Shown piece after piece: positions 25,315 to 34,241 of a stretch of 64,000 nucleotides of DNA (its first letter is position 1; every line of letters starts with the position of its first letter). The stretch is from the NCBI RefSeq assembly GCF_003026475.1, contig NZ_PYMC01000005.1, forward strand, positions 62,001 to 126,000. The letters are read 5' to 3'. Source of the DNA: Photobacterium lipolyticum (GTDB taxonomy: Bacteria > Pseudomonadota > Gammaproteobacteria > Enterobacterales > Vibrionaceae). The position numbers and the translations under genes were made by a program. Below the pieces are notes generated by a model. That model was not told the DNA's origin, searched no databases, and saw nothing but the letters and a program-made list of their open reading frames with translations.

Positions 25315-26403
25315 ATGAATGTTCAGGCCTTACCCATGCATCGATTCATTGATCATCATGGCAGCCCTGTCGGCCAACTTCCCGCATGGGCCGATCAGTC
25401 AACATTGAAAGGGTTTTACTGCGACATGGTATTAGCCCGGGTTTACGATAATAAAGCGATCGCACTGCAACGTACCGGTAAGTTAGGTACCTATCCTTCA
25501 CACCTTGGGGCAGAGGCCATTGGTATTGCCGTCGGGCGGGCGCTAAAAACGGATGATGTTTTTATCCCCTACTATCGAGATATGCCTGCCATGTGGGCCC
25601 GCGGTATTGCAATGGAAAAGAATCTGCAATACTGGGGCGGCGACGAAAGAGGCAGTGATTTCTTTTTTGACGACAGGCACTGCCGCGACTTACCTTTTTG
25701 CGTACCGATTGCGACCCAGTGCACTCATGCCGTAGGGGTAGCTTCTGCGTTGAAAATTACGGGCGGCCATCACGCGGCCCTGGTAACCTGCGGAGATGGC
25801 GCAACCTCGAAAGGTGACTTTCTCGAATCCATCAATTGCGCCGGCAGCTGGAATATTCCGTTAGTCTTTGTGGTCAATAACAATCAATGGGCGATTTCTG
25901 TGCCTCGCCGTTTGCAATGCGCTGCTGAATTTCTGTCTGATAAAGCAAAAGGTGCGGGTATTCCCGGTATCACCGTCGATGGTAATGATGTGATCGCGAT
26001 GTACGATGCCATCGTATCCAGCTTGGATCGCGCCAGAAAAGGCAAAGGCGCGACATTAATTGAAGCCGTCAGTTACCGGCTCAGCGACCATACCACAGCC
26101 GATGATGCCAGCCGCTATCGCAGTGACGATGAACTTCGTCAAGCATGGGAATTCGAACCGATTCAGCGCCTGAAAACATACCTGACACACCAAAACTACT
26201 GGTCAGAACAAGAAGAAGAACAATGGCATGAGCACTGCCATGAAATGGTTGAACAAAGCGTCGAGCACTATCTCAATACGCCGGTACAGGCACCTGAAAC
26301 GGCCTTCGATTATCTCTACGAATCTTCCGATAGTGAACTCAATGATCAGCGCGAAGCATTAATCAATAAAGCAATCCGGATGCAAGGAGCCGACCATGGC
26401 TGA
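25315..26403 (+). CDS. bkdA1: Branched-chain 2-oxoacid dehydrogenase E1 component, alpha subunit
   Basis: The 362-residue protein has the thiamine-diphosphate motif GDGATSKGDFLESINCAG through NNNQWAISVP, the substrate-channel RTGKLGTYPSHLGAEA and the phosphorylation-loop-like SYRLSDHTTADDASRYR. It decarboxylates the 2-oxoacids of Val, Leu and Ile and passes the acyl group to E2. A pyruvate-specific enzyme is the alternative, but the gene sits 6.5 kb from valine and leucine degradation genes, favouring branched-chain substrates. A good Shine-Dalgarno (AAGGAG) precedes ATG 25315. The stop overlaps the next start by eight bases. Confidence 0.9.
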   Translation: MNVQALPMHRFIDHHGSPVGQLPAWADQSTLKGFYCDMVLARVYDNKAIALQRTGKLGTYPSHLGAEAIGIAVGRALKTDDVFIPYYRDMPAMWARGIAMEKNLQYWGGDERGSDFFFDDRHCRDLPFCVPIATQCTHAVGVASALKITGGHHAALVTCGDGATSKGDFLESINCAGSWNIPLVFVVNNNQWAISVPRRLQCAAEFLSDKAKGAGIPGITVDGNDVIAMYDAIVSSLDRARKGKGATLIEAVSYRLSDHTTADDASRYRSDDELRQAWEFEPIQRLKTYLTHQNYWSEQEEEQWHEHCHEMVEQSVEHYLNTPVQAPETAFDYLYESSDSELNDQREALINKAIRMQGADHG

Positions 26404-27379
26404 GATCACTCTACTCGAAGCAGTAAACCGTGCCTTACACCATGAAATGGCCAATGACCCGAAGGTGGTTGTTTTAGGGGAAGACGTCGGTGATAACGGC
26501 GGGGTTTTCCGCGCCACCGTCGGGCTCAAAGATAAGTTTGGCTGTAAGCGCGTTATTGATTCACCGTTAGCGGAAGCACTGATTGGTGGTGTAACCGTAG
26601 GAATGGCAACCCAAGGATTGCGTCCGGTTGCCGAGTTTCAATTCCAGGGCTTTGTCTTTCCGGCCATGGAGCACTTAGCCTGCCATGCAGCCCGTATGCG
26701 TAACCGAACCCGAGGTCGGCTTACCTGCCCCGCCGTTTTTCGTGCTCCATTTGGCGGGGGTATCCATGCTCCGGAACACCACTCTGAAAGCGTTGAAGCC
26801 CTGTTTGCCCATATTCCCGGCTTGAAAGTTGTTATCCCGTCCTCCCCACAAAGGGCCTACGGTTTATTGCTTGCCTCCATTCGCAGCAATGATCCGGTGA
26901 TGTTCTTTGAACCCAAGCGGATTTACCGCACCGTGAAATCCGATGTTGTTGACAATGGTGAAACCTTACCGCTCGATACCTGCTTTACCCTACGTAAAGG
27001 CCGAGATCTGACTCTGGTCACTTGGGGTGCTTGTGTGATTGAATCGCTGCAAGCCGCCACAACGCTGGCGGAACAAGGTATTGAAGTGGAAGTGATCGAT
27101 CTTGCCAGCATCAAACCCATTGATATGAAAACCATTATTACGTCATTAGAAAAAACCGGTCGCCTGCTTGTCGTACATGAAGCCTGTAAGACCTGCGGTG
27201 TCGGGGCGGAGATCGTTGCCCGTACCGCTGAACATGCCATGTACCTGTTAAAAGCGCCACCGAAACGCATCACGGGTCCGGATACTGTGATGCCATATTA
27301 CCGTAATGAAGACTTTTTTATGATACAGGAAAGTGACATTGTTCTTGCAGCCCGCGAGCTGGTGGAGAAGTGGAAATGA
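26396..27379 (+). CDS. bkdA2: Branched-chain 2-oxoacid dehydrogenase E1 component, beta subunit
   Basis: The 327-residue protein matches the transketolase-like beta subunit: VLGEDVGDNGGVFRAT, RVIDSPLAEALIGGVTVGMA, PFGGGIHAPEHHSESVEALF and the C-terminal half with LVVHEACKTCGVGAEIVAR. It forms an alpha2-beta2 E1 with the preceding gene product. Its ATG lies inside the end of that gene, and its stop overlaps the E2 start as ATGA, so the operon is tightly coupled. Confidence 0.92.
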   Translation: MAEITLLEAVNRALHHEMANDPKVVVLGEDVGDNGGVFRATVGLKDKFGCKRVIDSPLAEALIGGVTVGMATQGLRPVAEFQFQGFVFPAMEHLACHAARMRNRTRGRLTCPAVFRAPFGGGIHAPEHHSESVEALFAHIPGLKVVIPSSPQRAYGLLLASIRSNDPVMFFEPKRIYRTVKSDVVDNGETLPLDTCFTLRKGRDLTLVTWGACVIESLQAATTLAEQGIEVEVIDLASIKPIDMKTIITSLEKTGRLLVVHEACKTCGVGAEIVARTAEHAMYLLKAPPKRITGPDTVMPYYRNEDFFMIQESDIVLAARELVEKWK

Positions 27380-28530
27380 AGTCATTTACATTACCCGACC
27401 TCGGTGAGGGGTTAGCCGAATCTGAAATTGTCGAATGGCACGTTAACATCGGCGATAACGTTAAGGTTGATCAGGTCATACTCACTGTTGAAACGGCGAA
27501 AGCCACCGTCGAAGTACCTTCCCCTTACTGCGGAAAAGTCGTCGCACGTTATGGTAACGAAGGGGATGTCATCAGCATTGGTAGTTTATTACTGGAATTT
27601 GAAGAACAGAGAGAAACCGAAAAACCGCAAGAGAAACAAGCGGATGCCGCCACCGTTGTCGGCAATGTCTCGCAACAGGAACATCATGTAAATGTAGATG
27701 AATTTTGGATAGGTAGCGATCAAGCGGACAAGCCAGAACATATGATCACCGCCATGCCTTCTACCCGTTTGTTGGCCCGGCAACTTGGCGTCGATCTTAA
27801 CGGTATTCAAGGCAGCGGCCCCGACGGATTAATTCTTGATACTGATGTTTATAACCAGTGTGACAAGCCGCAACCAGAGAAAGGTGTACTACAAGAGGCA
27901 GAAGTATTAAAAGGGGCACGCCGGACCATGGTGACCACCATGACGGAATCTCATCACAATGTCGCTGCCGTCACCATTACCGAAGAAGCGATATTGGCTG
28001 AATGGCCTGACGACGAAGACATTTCAATCCGCTTAATACAAGCCATTGTCGATGCCTGCCAACAAGAGCCGGCGCTTAATGCCTGGTTTGATGCAGAGAC
28101 CATGACTCGCTGTGTTCACAATACGGTCAATATTGGTATTGCCGTTGATAGCAAACATGGGCTTTATGTCCCGGTATTGCGTCATGCTCATGAGTTTAGC
28201 CCGAACGGTATTCGCCAGTGGCTGGATAAAACCGTAGCCGGTATTCAAAAGCGAAAAATTAGGCGGGAGCAACTACAACACGCGACGATCACGCTTTCTA
28301 ACTTTGGCGCTATTGCAGGGATCTACGCAACACCTGTCGTTTCTCCGCCACAAGTCGCGATTGTTGGTGCCGGCCGGATCATCGAGAAAATAATCATGAG
28401 GGATTGTCAGCCGGTAGCTGTAAAGGCCCTGCCGTTATCCGTAACCTTCGATCACAGGGTCTGTACCGGCGGCGAGGCTGCACGGTTTATTCGCGCCCTC
28501 GTCCTTCATTTGCAGCAAGCGACGGCTTGA
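27376..28530 (+). CDS. bkdB: Branched-chain 2-oxoacid dehydrogenase E2 (dihydrolipoamide acyltransferase)
   Basis: The 384-residue protein has one lipoyl domain (lipoylated Lys in VETAKATVEVPSP), a peripheral-subunit-binding domain (MPSTRLLARQLGVDLNGIQG), and a catalytic domain ending FDHRVCTGGEAARF. The active-site His is present; the usual HRxxDG reads HRVCTG, a variation I believe is normal in this subfamily. It transfers the acyl group to CoA in the cytoplasmic multienzyme core. ATG 27376 has GGAG eight bases upstream; an upstream in-frame GTG is less likely. No E3 (lpd) gene follows, so the complex must share a dihydrolipoamide dehydrogenase. Confidence 0.9.
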   Translation: MKSFTLPDLGEGLAESEIVEWHVNIGDNVKVDQVILTVETAKATVEVPSPYCGKVVARYGNEGDVISIGSLLLEFEEQRETEKPQEKQADAATVVGNVSQQEHHVNVDEFWIGSDQADKPEHMITAMPSTRLLARQLGVDLNGIQGSGPDGLILDTDVYNQCDKPQPEKGVLQEAEVLKGARRTMVTTMTESHHNVAAVTITEEAILAEWPDDEDISIRLIQAIVDACQQEPALNAWFDAETMTRCVHNTVNIGIAVDSKHGLYVPVLRHAHEFSPNGIRQWLDKTVAGIQKRKIRREQLQHATITLSNFGAIAGIYATPVVSPPQVAIVGAGRIIEKIIMRDCQPVAVKALPLSVTFDHRVCTGGEAARFIRALVLHLQQATA

Positions 28531-28545
28531 TTATAGGTAACCGCA

Positions 28546-28574
28546 CAATAAGCGGCTGATTGGGCCGCTTGTTG
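28546..28574 (+). terminator. Terminator-like hairpin after the E2 gene
   Basis: AAGCGGC and GCCGCTT form the core stem with a seven-base loop, extended by imperfect pairs. It starts 16 bases after the stop. The following T content is weak. Confidence 0.55.
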
Positions 28575-29092
28575 CGATCTTCAAAATTATACTGAGCGTT
28601 TCGTTATCCTCGATCTGACACTCTGCGGCATACGATATGCAATCGGTCAGTCATAGGAACAACTTCTGGCAGTCACAGACAAGGAATTGGAGAAAAATAA
28701 TTTAGAGTCGGTAGTCTAAATGAAACTAAAAGCATTAGTTTATTATTTCAAATCCAACGTTAATGCATTACAAAGAACAACATGGATTAAATGAATATAC
28801 AAAAAAAGTGAGATTCATACCCAGCGGTTTTCTACTTAGGCTGGAATAAACGTATGCCGATTATAGGAACCCTAATGGATATCCACTTACGACCAGTAGC
28901 AGATGTTCCCATTCGAAACATGCCAAAACCAAAAGAGTATCTTACACCATTTTGAGATACGTTAGCTCACACACCTCCAGGATATCTAAAATAAAAATCA
29001 TTCACTGACGTATAACGAAAATGTCCTTCGATTCGAAGTAGTTCGAACGGTTTAGCTTCGGCTATTCGAATTGATCGAGTGAAAGCTACCAA
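28575..29092. other. AT-rich gene-free interval
   Basis: About 520 bases with no supported gene. It marks the change from the GC-balanced catabolic operon to an AT-rich accessory segment. Confidence 0.5.
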
Positions 29093-29302
29093 TCAATCTA
29101 AACCAAGATCTCGTTTCATGTGATCGCTAAGCTCACACGTACTTCGTACATTGATTTTACTTTTTTGGTGGCGAGTTCTCATCTCATCACCAAATAATGT
29201 AACAAACACTTTTGTATAAAACTGGATAATATTATTTATCAAGCTAGACAAATTTCCGCGTTGAAAGGGATATTTTTTCGAACTTTGCTTTTCTGTCTTC
29301 AT
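29093..29302 (-). CDS. Small DUF1127-like protein
   Basis: The 69-residue protein is basic, and its C-terminal part (STCELSDHMKRDLGLD) fits the DUF1127 pattern, in which an Arg-rich helix is followed by LSDHMLRDIGL. Such small proteins are common next to LysR genes, and some bind RNA, but the role here is unknown. It diverges from the LysR gene 380 bases away. The Shine-Dalgarno is weak (AGAGATATTAAACT), which lowers confidence. Confidence 0.55.
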   Translation of the reverse strand: MKTEKQSSKKYPFQRGNLSSLINNIIQFYTKVFVTLFGDEMRTRHQKSKINVRSTCELSDHMKRDLGLD

Positions 29303-29684
29303 AGTTTAATATCTCTACATTGGTTAGGTTATAGTTTAAATGTGATACATATAGCTAAATATTTATTGAGTCTTTTAGTGGGATCGAGCCATAATTAATA
29401 AAAACGAAATCATCAACAAGTAAACTCATCGAGTTTAAACGTCTCAACCATCCTCCTAAAACATACGTCTTTATACTTTTGTTACTTTCAAAATCAATTC
29501 AAATTGATTTTGATTTTCTGTTATATCGGTTTGATTCAATATCATCAATTTTTTATTAAGGTAATAATCTACCATTATTTCATTGCAACTTTTAAATATC
29601 ACTTTCATCCTCCGACGAAAGCTAGTTATACTAAGTGGGGATTTAAAAGACAACGTGACTTAGAGTTGCATATAGGTAACAATC
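29303..29684. other. Divergent control region of the LysR gene
   Basis: About 380 AT-rich bases, where LysR binding sites would be expected. A minus-strand frame near 29471-29600 could encode about 43 residues from a GTG with GGAGG six bases upstream, but nothing else supports it. Confidence 0.4.
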
Positions 29685-30521
29685 ATGGAATTGATGAACA
29701 ATGAGCTAATCTGCTTTGCGGCAATTTGTAAGCACCTCTCCTTGACGAGGGCTTCAAAGGAGCTTGGAAAATCGAAGGCTCAAGTCAGCCGTCAACTGGC
29801 GGCCTTAGAGAAACAGCTTGGGGTTACGCTCGTTCACAGAACAACAAGAAAACTCGTTCTGACTGATCATGGCGAAAGCATCAAACAACTTGCCATCGAA
29901 GCTTTAGAAAATTTACAAGAGTTGAATTACAGAGCAAAATCACTTAGTGACTGTATTAGTGGAAAATTTAAAATAACAATGCCTAACTCGATCGCTTCTT
30001 CTATTTTTGGTGATATTCTTAAAGGCCTTCAAGAACGGTATCCTGCCGTTAACTTTGAAATATCATCGAGTAACAATGTTGAGAATTTATTAGAAAGCAA
30101 TGTAGATATAGCGATTAGACTTAATAACGTTGTTGATGACACATTGATTGCACATAAAGTTGGCAATTATAACGATATTTTAATATCTAAAATCGACAAC
30201 ACTAAAAATAATACGTTACTCATCTATAAAAACCATTCGAGTAAAGAGTCGATAAAGAAGAATTACAGTGATGTCATTGAAGTTGATAATACGTCCATTC
30301 TAATGAACTTTGTTGCTAGAGGAGTCGGCGTTGGTGTCATTCCAAATTACCTCATGAAAGGTAGCCACATAAACAACATCCATATTACACAAATTTTCGA
30401 TACGGAAAGATCGATGTATATCGCCTACCCTTACCAAAATCCACTCCCGAGAAAGTTGGCCGAAATATCAGCTTTTATTAGAGTAGAACTGGATAGTGTT
30501 TTGAGTAAGCCATCCTTTTAG
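29685..30521 (+). CDS. LysR-family transcriptional regulator
   Basis: The 278-residue protein has an N-terminal winged helix-turn-helix (LTRASKELGKSKAQVSRQLAALEKQLG, about 20-46), then RTTRKLVLTDHG and a substrate-binding-like domain ending in a C-terminal GVGVGVIPNYL segment. It is slightly short for the family (usually about 290-310). Codon use is AT-rich compared with the catabolic genes on either side, suggesting transfer. It diverges from the DUF1127-like gene, its most likely target. The effector is unknown. Confidence 0.87.
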   Translation: MELMNNELICFAAICKHLSLTRASKELGKSKAQVSRQLAALEKQLGVTLVHRTTRKLVLTDHGESIKQLAIEALENLQELNYRAKSLSDCISGKFKITMPNSIASSIFGDILKGLQERYPAVNFEISSSNNVENLLESNVDIAIRLNNVVDDTLIAHKVGNYNDILISKIDNTKNNTLLIYKNHSSKESIKKNYSDVIEVDNTSILMNFVARGVGVGVIPNYLMKGSHINNIHITQIFDTERSMYIAYPYQNPLPRKLAEISAFIRVELDSVLSKPSF

Positions 30522-30879
30522 TTAGGATGATCTTTCGGGTGAAAATTTTATCATTTCGTTAGTTACGACGAGGCTATACAATAGAAATTTGTAACTAGAG
30601 CGTTCTTGATCTAATGGGGGGGTGGTGTGCCACTTCGATACGCTAATCCAAGGTGCAATGATGTCATACACTTCGTTTTCCATAAATCACTCCAATAAAA
30701 ACCAATCGTACAAGGAAGACCATTCCCCCAGTATGTAACTCCATGCTTCGCGTAATACGTTCACTCTTTCGCAACCAGACATTTCTAATTTGGATAAAGC
30801 AGAACATTTTAACTTGACCATATATGGGTAAGCGGGTATTTCCACCTAGCTATTGAGCGGACGTATTGCTATAGGGTAA
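30522..30879. other. Interval with degraded 5' group II intron sequence
   Basis: About 360 bases without an intact gene. The last part, just before 30880, seems to contain out-of-frame remains of the reverse-transcriptase N-terminus (GGT AAG AGA TCA reads GKRS, as expected before the DxxGV motif). I found no GTGCG intron 5' end, so the left boundary cannot be set. Confidence 0.4.
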
Positions 30880-32130
30880 GAGATCACTGATATCAATGGT
30901 GTCATCTGGAACACGGATACCCGCCGCCTGAAAGCAGTAGTTCAGTTGAGCAGGAAGGCATATCAAGCCAAACCACTCAAGCGTATCTATATCCCCAAAA
31001 AGAATGGCAAACTTAGACCTCTTGGTATCCCATGCATGATAGACAGAGCACAGCAAGCGCTCCACCTTCTTGCACTAGAGCCAGTGTCAGAAACACTTGC
31101 CGACCCTAACAGCTATGGATTTAGATCAAACCGCAGCACTGCTGACGCAGTCGTTCAGTGCTTCAAATGTTTGGCTCTAAAGAAATCAGCCCAATGGGTA
31201 CTCGAGGGAGATATCAAAGCCTGTTTCGACAAGATCGGTCATCAGTGGCTTCTTGATAACATCGCTGTAGACAAGCGTATGTTGGAACAATGGTTAAAGT
31301 CTGGCTTTATGGACAAAGGGCTGTTTTATCGCACCGACGAGGGTACACCACAAGGCGGGATCATATCTCCCACCTTGATGCTAATGACTCTTGCAGGTCT
31401 TGAGCAGCACATAAAGTCCACTGCGTTCAAACTGGGTGCTAGAGCCAACTTTATTGGGTACGCTGACGATTTCGTCGTCACTTGCGCTTCAAAGGAAGTG
31501 CTGGAGAACGATATCAAACCGTTGATTGCTGACTTCTTAGCGGAACGAGGCTTAACACTATCCGAAGAGAAAACGCACATCACTCACATCACCGATGGCT
31601 TTGACTTCTTGGGTTTTAACCATAGGAAGTACAAAGGAAAATCACTCATTAAGCCGAGCAAATCCAATACGTTGATGTTCTTAAGTAATCTGCGTGAACT
31701 CATCAAAAAGCACGTAACTCTTCCTGTAAATGATCTTATCAAACTGATAAATCCGAAACTCAGGGGATGGGCGAATTACTATCGACACTGCGTCGCGAAA
31801 CAGGTATTCGGATATGTAGGCCACAAACTATTTCATGCGTTATGGCACTGGGCTAAAAGGCGTCATCCAACAAAATCTAAAACTTGGATCGCCCTTAAAT
31901 ACTTCATCAATCGAAAAGGCCAATGGCAATTTCACGGTTGGCAGAAGATCATGGATATGGATTGCCAGTTCAATCTCTTCCAAATCGCCAAAGTACCAAT
32001 AGAAAGGCATGTGAAAATCCTAAGTGTGGCAACACCATTCGACCCTCAATACCAAGAATACTTGGCGAAGAGAAAGTCCAAAAGGTTAGCTCGCAACTCT
32101 TGGAACGATCCTGCTCTGACTGCTTTATAA
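30880..32130 (+). pseudogene. ltrA: Group II intron reverse transcriptase/maturase, N-terminally truncated
   Basis: The frame is open from a stop at 30877 to the stop at 32130, and the first residues (DINGVIWNTDTRRLKAV) already align inside the RT domain, so roughly 60-80 N-terminal residues are missing or frameshifted. Preserved parts are RIYIPKKNGKLRPLGIP, NSYGFRSNRSTADAV, the catalytic YADDFVV, GFDFLGFNHRKYKGK, and domain X around NPKLRGWANYYRHC. The HNH endonuclease domain usual at the C-terminus is not seen; the protein ends 37 bases before RNA domain V. A TTG at 30946 could start a shortened product of 394 residues. Such proteins help intron splicing and retrohoming, but this copy is unlikely to be fully functional. 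Confidence 0.85.
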
Positions 32131-32166
32131 GTTGCTGGGTATCAAACGATGCCTTAGTGGAGGCTT

Positions 32167-32200
32167 GAGCCTAGTGCAGTGAAAGTTGCACGCTGGGTTC
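32167..32200 (+). ncRNA. Group II intron domain V (intron A)
   Basis: A 34-base catalytic hairpin: GAGCC and GGTTC at the base, GTGCA paired with TGCAC, and a GTGAAAGT cap. Length and end motifs match domain V of bacterial group II introns. Confidence 0.85.
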
Positions 32201-32241
32201 TTAGGGAGACGGCACTTGGTAACAAGTGTCGTCCACCCGAC

Positions 32242-32441
32242 ATAAACGTGTCAGTGACGTTGCTAAATTAGCAACCCATGAATTAATTCTGGTATAGCAA
32301 AGTCATTTAACACACTGTCCAGTTTTGATGGTACAGTTCACCCTTTAATGGGGTTGAACATGTGAACATGTTGGTCACAACATCGATTCCAACCTTTCGA
32401 AGCGGGTGGGTTTCTATCAAGGTTGCCCATGCTTCATTTAA
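32242..32441. other. Junction sequence after intron A
   Basis: Two hundred bases without a recognisable gene, the presumed flank in which the intron sits. No target gene could be identified. Confidence 0.4.
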
Positions 32442-32567
32442 ATTGAAAACGTGTTTGATGCTGTGGGAGCGGAAGGGCGACAGCATTCCGGTTATGTGGA
32501 TGCGTACAATTTGGCGCGTTTAGCGAAGACTATGTTCATTGCTGAGCCAGAGCAAACTCAAGAATAG
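32442..32567 (+). pseudogene. Possible gene remnant (41 codons, C-terminal)
   Basis: A frame closed upstream by TAA at 32439 reads IENVFDAVGAEGRQHSGYVD, then AYNLARLAKTMFIAEPEQTQE, and ends at TAG. The composition looks like a genuine protein C-terminus, and a hairpin follows the stop. There is no start codon with a Shine-Dalgarno, so it looks like the tail of a broken gene. I do not recognise the family. Confidence 0.35.
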
Positions 32568-32579
32568 ACAATTATTGCG

Positions 32580-32614
32580 ACACGGACTTTATGGCTTTAC
32601 TATTGAGTCCGTGT
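32580..32614. terminator. Hairpin between the remnant and the AraC gene
   Basis: ACACGGACT and AGTCCGTGT form a perfect nine-base stem with a 17-base loop, nine bases after the AraC stop on the minus strand. No strong T run exists on either side. Confidence 0.5.
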
Positions 32615-32622
32615 TCTTGTAC

Positions 32623-33420
32623 TTACGTTGTTGTGTAGTAGTTTAAAGAAAAATTCCTTTCAGTCAGATATTCACTTGGTGTCGCCTGAGTATAATATTT
32701 AAAGTCTTTAATAAAATGCGGTTGATCATAGTAACCATGATCGAATGCAACTGTTATATATTGGTTTGAATGAGCCGCTAACAGCGTTTTTAGTGCCGAT
32801 TGAAATCGTGCGGTTCGCTCAAAGTACTTTGCATCTACTCCCGTAAATATTTTGAATTTTCGTTGAAATGTTCTCTCACTACATTTTAACTGGGTTTTGA
32901 CTTCATTAATGCTGTCATTGTGATACTGGTAGTAAATCTTATCGATGGCCCATTGTAGTGCTGAGTCTTGATTTTTGATCTTAACCATTTGTTGTAGTAG
33001 CCATTGTTCTAGCAAGGTAACCTTCGCAATATCGCTTTTCGATTCAACAAGCTGTGTTAGCAAATTAGAGGGTAATAAGTGACTTGTCGGGGAAATTTGA
33101 TCTGATAGTTCAGTTAAAGGCAATCCAAATAGGGTGAAAAATCCAGCTGAGCGAAAACGTATTGAGAGTGTTTTTGTTATACCCGTTGGTTGAATCTGAA
33201 TAAGTGATTTACGTGGGCAGATCACGATACAGTCATTAGAACGGAGTCGTGATTGTTGATTCGTTTGTATTATTAACGCATCCCCGAAGTTGAACAGCAT
33301 TTCAACCCCGGTACCGGGCAACATATCAGGGAGCGCGAAGGTATGATTTTGCTCCCAAAGCCAAAAGTGTGCGATATATGGGCTCAACTGATGGGCAGGT
33401 TTAATTTGTCGTGTATACAT
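32623..33420 (-). CDS. AraC-family transcriptional regulator
   Basis: The 265-residue protein has an N-terminal sensing part (HQLSPYIAHFWLWEQNHTFA, MLPGTGVEMLFNFGD) of the DUF6597 type and a C-terminal double helix-turn-helix. The latter runs from INEVKTQLKCSERTFQRKFKIFTGV to ITVAFDHGYYDQPHFIKDFKYYTQATPSEYL. A GTG 21 bases upstream of ATG 33420 is also in frame. The gene lies downstream of, and in the same orientation as, the DUF6506 gene, so the two are probably one unit. The segment between the two introns is AT-rich, which suggests acquisition. Confidence 0.87.
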   Translation of the reverse strand: MYTRQIKPAHQLSPYIAHFWLWEQNHTFALPDMLPGTGVEMLFNFGDALIIQTNQQSRLRSNDCIVICPRKSLIQIQPTGITKTLSIRFRSAGFFTLFGLPLTELSDQISPTSHLLPSNLLTQLVESKSDIAKVTLLEQWLLQQMVKIKNQDSALQWAIDKIYYQYHNDSINEVKTQLKCSERTFQRKFKIFTGVDAKYFERTARFQSALKTLLAAHSNQYITVAFDHGYYDQPHFIKDFKYYTQATPSEYLTERNFSLNYYTTT

Positions 33421-33436
33421 GATTGCTATGTTTCCT

Positions 33437-33475
33437 ACCACCTCTGGCGATCATAATGTCGGTTTTAGAGGTGGT
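33437..33475 (-). promoter_or_regulatory. Hairpin covering the leader of the AraC gene
   Basis: ACCACCTCT and AGAGGTGGT form a perfect nine-base stem with a 21-base loop. On the minus strand its 3' arm ends directly before TAGGAAA, the only Shine-Dalgarno-like sequence for the AraC gene, so it could affect translation or partly end the DUF6506 transcript. Confidence 0.4.
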
Positions 33476-33498
33476 GCTGTTGCTGTTTTATATGGGGA

Positions 33499-33807
33499 TC
33501 AGAATAACTCATCACCGCTGGAGAAGTCTAAACAAGGATGTTTATCAAAGCGTACAACACCCACATGTAATCGCTCATTGGCTGCCTTTACTACATCTGC
33601 GACCCCTTGATGACCAAATCCACCACAGAGTTCAACCGCTTTAATACCTTCTTCGACTAATGAGTCAATTAGCTTACAAGCTTGCTTATAATTTGAAACG
33701 GCAATGGTTTTTACGTGTACTTCTTCGGTACGTACCCAAGAATAATCACAAGAGGGATCAGCTGCGGGTGCTACGAAAATAAAAGCGGCTTTAAAGATAG
33801 TCGACAT
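33499..33807 (-). CDS. DUF6506 family protein
   Basis: The 102-residue protein reads FKAAFIFVAPAADPSCDYSW, then IKAVELCGGFGHQGVADVV and VGVVRFDKHP, ending SSGDELF, matching the DUF6506 family as I recall it. It is a small soluble alpha/beta protein of unknown function. AGGAAGCTCAATT precedes ATG 33807. It lies directly upstream of the AraC gene, a common pairing of a small metabolic or stress protein with its regulator. Confidence 0.78.
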   Translation of the reverse strand: MSTIFKAAFIFVAPAADPSCDYSWVRTEEVHVKTIAVSNYKQACKLIDSLVEEGIKAVELCGGFGHQGVADVVKAANERLHVGVVRFDKHPCLDFSSGDELF

Positions 33808-34095
33808 AATTGAGCTTCCTGTTTAATGTTGGAAGCGATAGTACAACTGGGTGACTTTTGTATATTGTATAAATCCGTCATCTTGCGATAATAAAGCTGC
33901 ACAAACGGTCTTCCTTCAATCAAGTGGTGAATCAGTATTCAACTTTGATGGTCACCTGAGAACGATCGTTTTGGATTACTTTTGGGAGTTTCCGAGCGAG
34001 TATCTAATCAATAATTGCGCTATCGCCACATTAGCTTAAATATCACAAATCGACATTAACAGCCTGTGAATGAGCAAACACACTAACAAAGAAAG
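33808..34095. other. Upstream region of the DUF6506 gene, next to intron B
   Basis: About 290 bases. A 62-codon plus-strand frame (33851-34039) resembles nothing I know and has no Shine-Dalgarno. The promoter of the DUF6506-AraC unit should be here. Confidence 0.4.
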
Positions 34096-34136
34096 GGCGG
34101 ATAGGCGACACCCGTTACCGAGTGCCGCCCTCCTAA

Positions 34137-34170
34137 GAACCCAGCGTGCAACTTTCACTGCACTGGGCTC
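34137..34170 (-). ncRNA. Group II intron domain V (intron B)
   Basis: A 34-base hairpin starting GAGCC and ending GGTTC on the minus strand, differing from intron A's domain V by about one base. Confidence 0.85.
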
Positions 34171-34241
34171 AAGCCTCCACTAAGGCGTACTATGTTACCC
34201 ACCTGCCGCTAAGGCAGATTTTGCAATGCACATTTGAAGCT

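Larger units (their letters stand above)
30880..32241 (+). mobile_element. Group II intron A, 5'-truncated
   Basis: The 3' end is clear: domain V is the 34-base hairpin 32167-32200 beginning GAGCC and ending GGTTC with a GAAA tip, followed by a domain VI hairpin (GACGGCACTTG, GTAA loop, CAAGTGTCGTC) and an end near 32241 (CACCCGAC). The 5' domains I-III are not recognisable, so the element cannot self-splice from this locus. The 3' segment is nearly identical to that of the opposite-strand intron at 34096-34902, so the two are the same family. Confidence 0.8.

Noticed and set aside
28430..28480. Inactive E2 acyltransferase because HRxxDG reads HRVCTG
   Set aside because: The catalytic His is present and, as I recall, a Thr-Gly-Gly version is common in this E2 subfamily, so it is probably not a defect.
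33851..34039. Plus-strand 62-codon frame between DUF6506 and intron B
   Set aside because: No ribosome-binding site or family resemblance; it occupies the likely promoter region of the DUF6506 gene.
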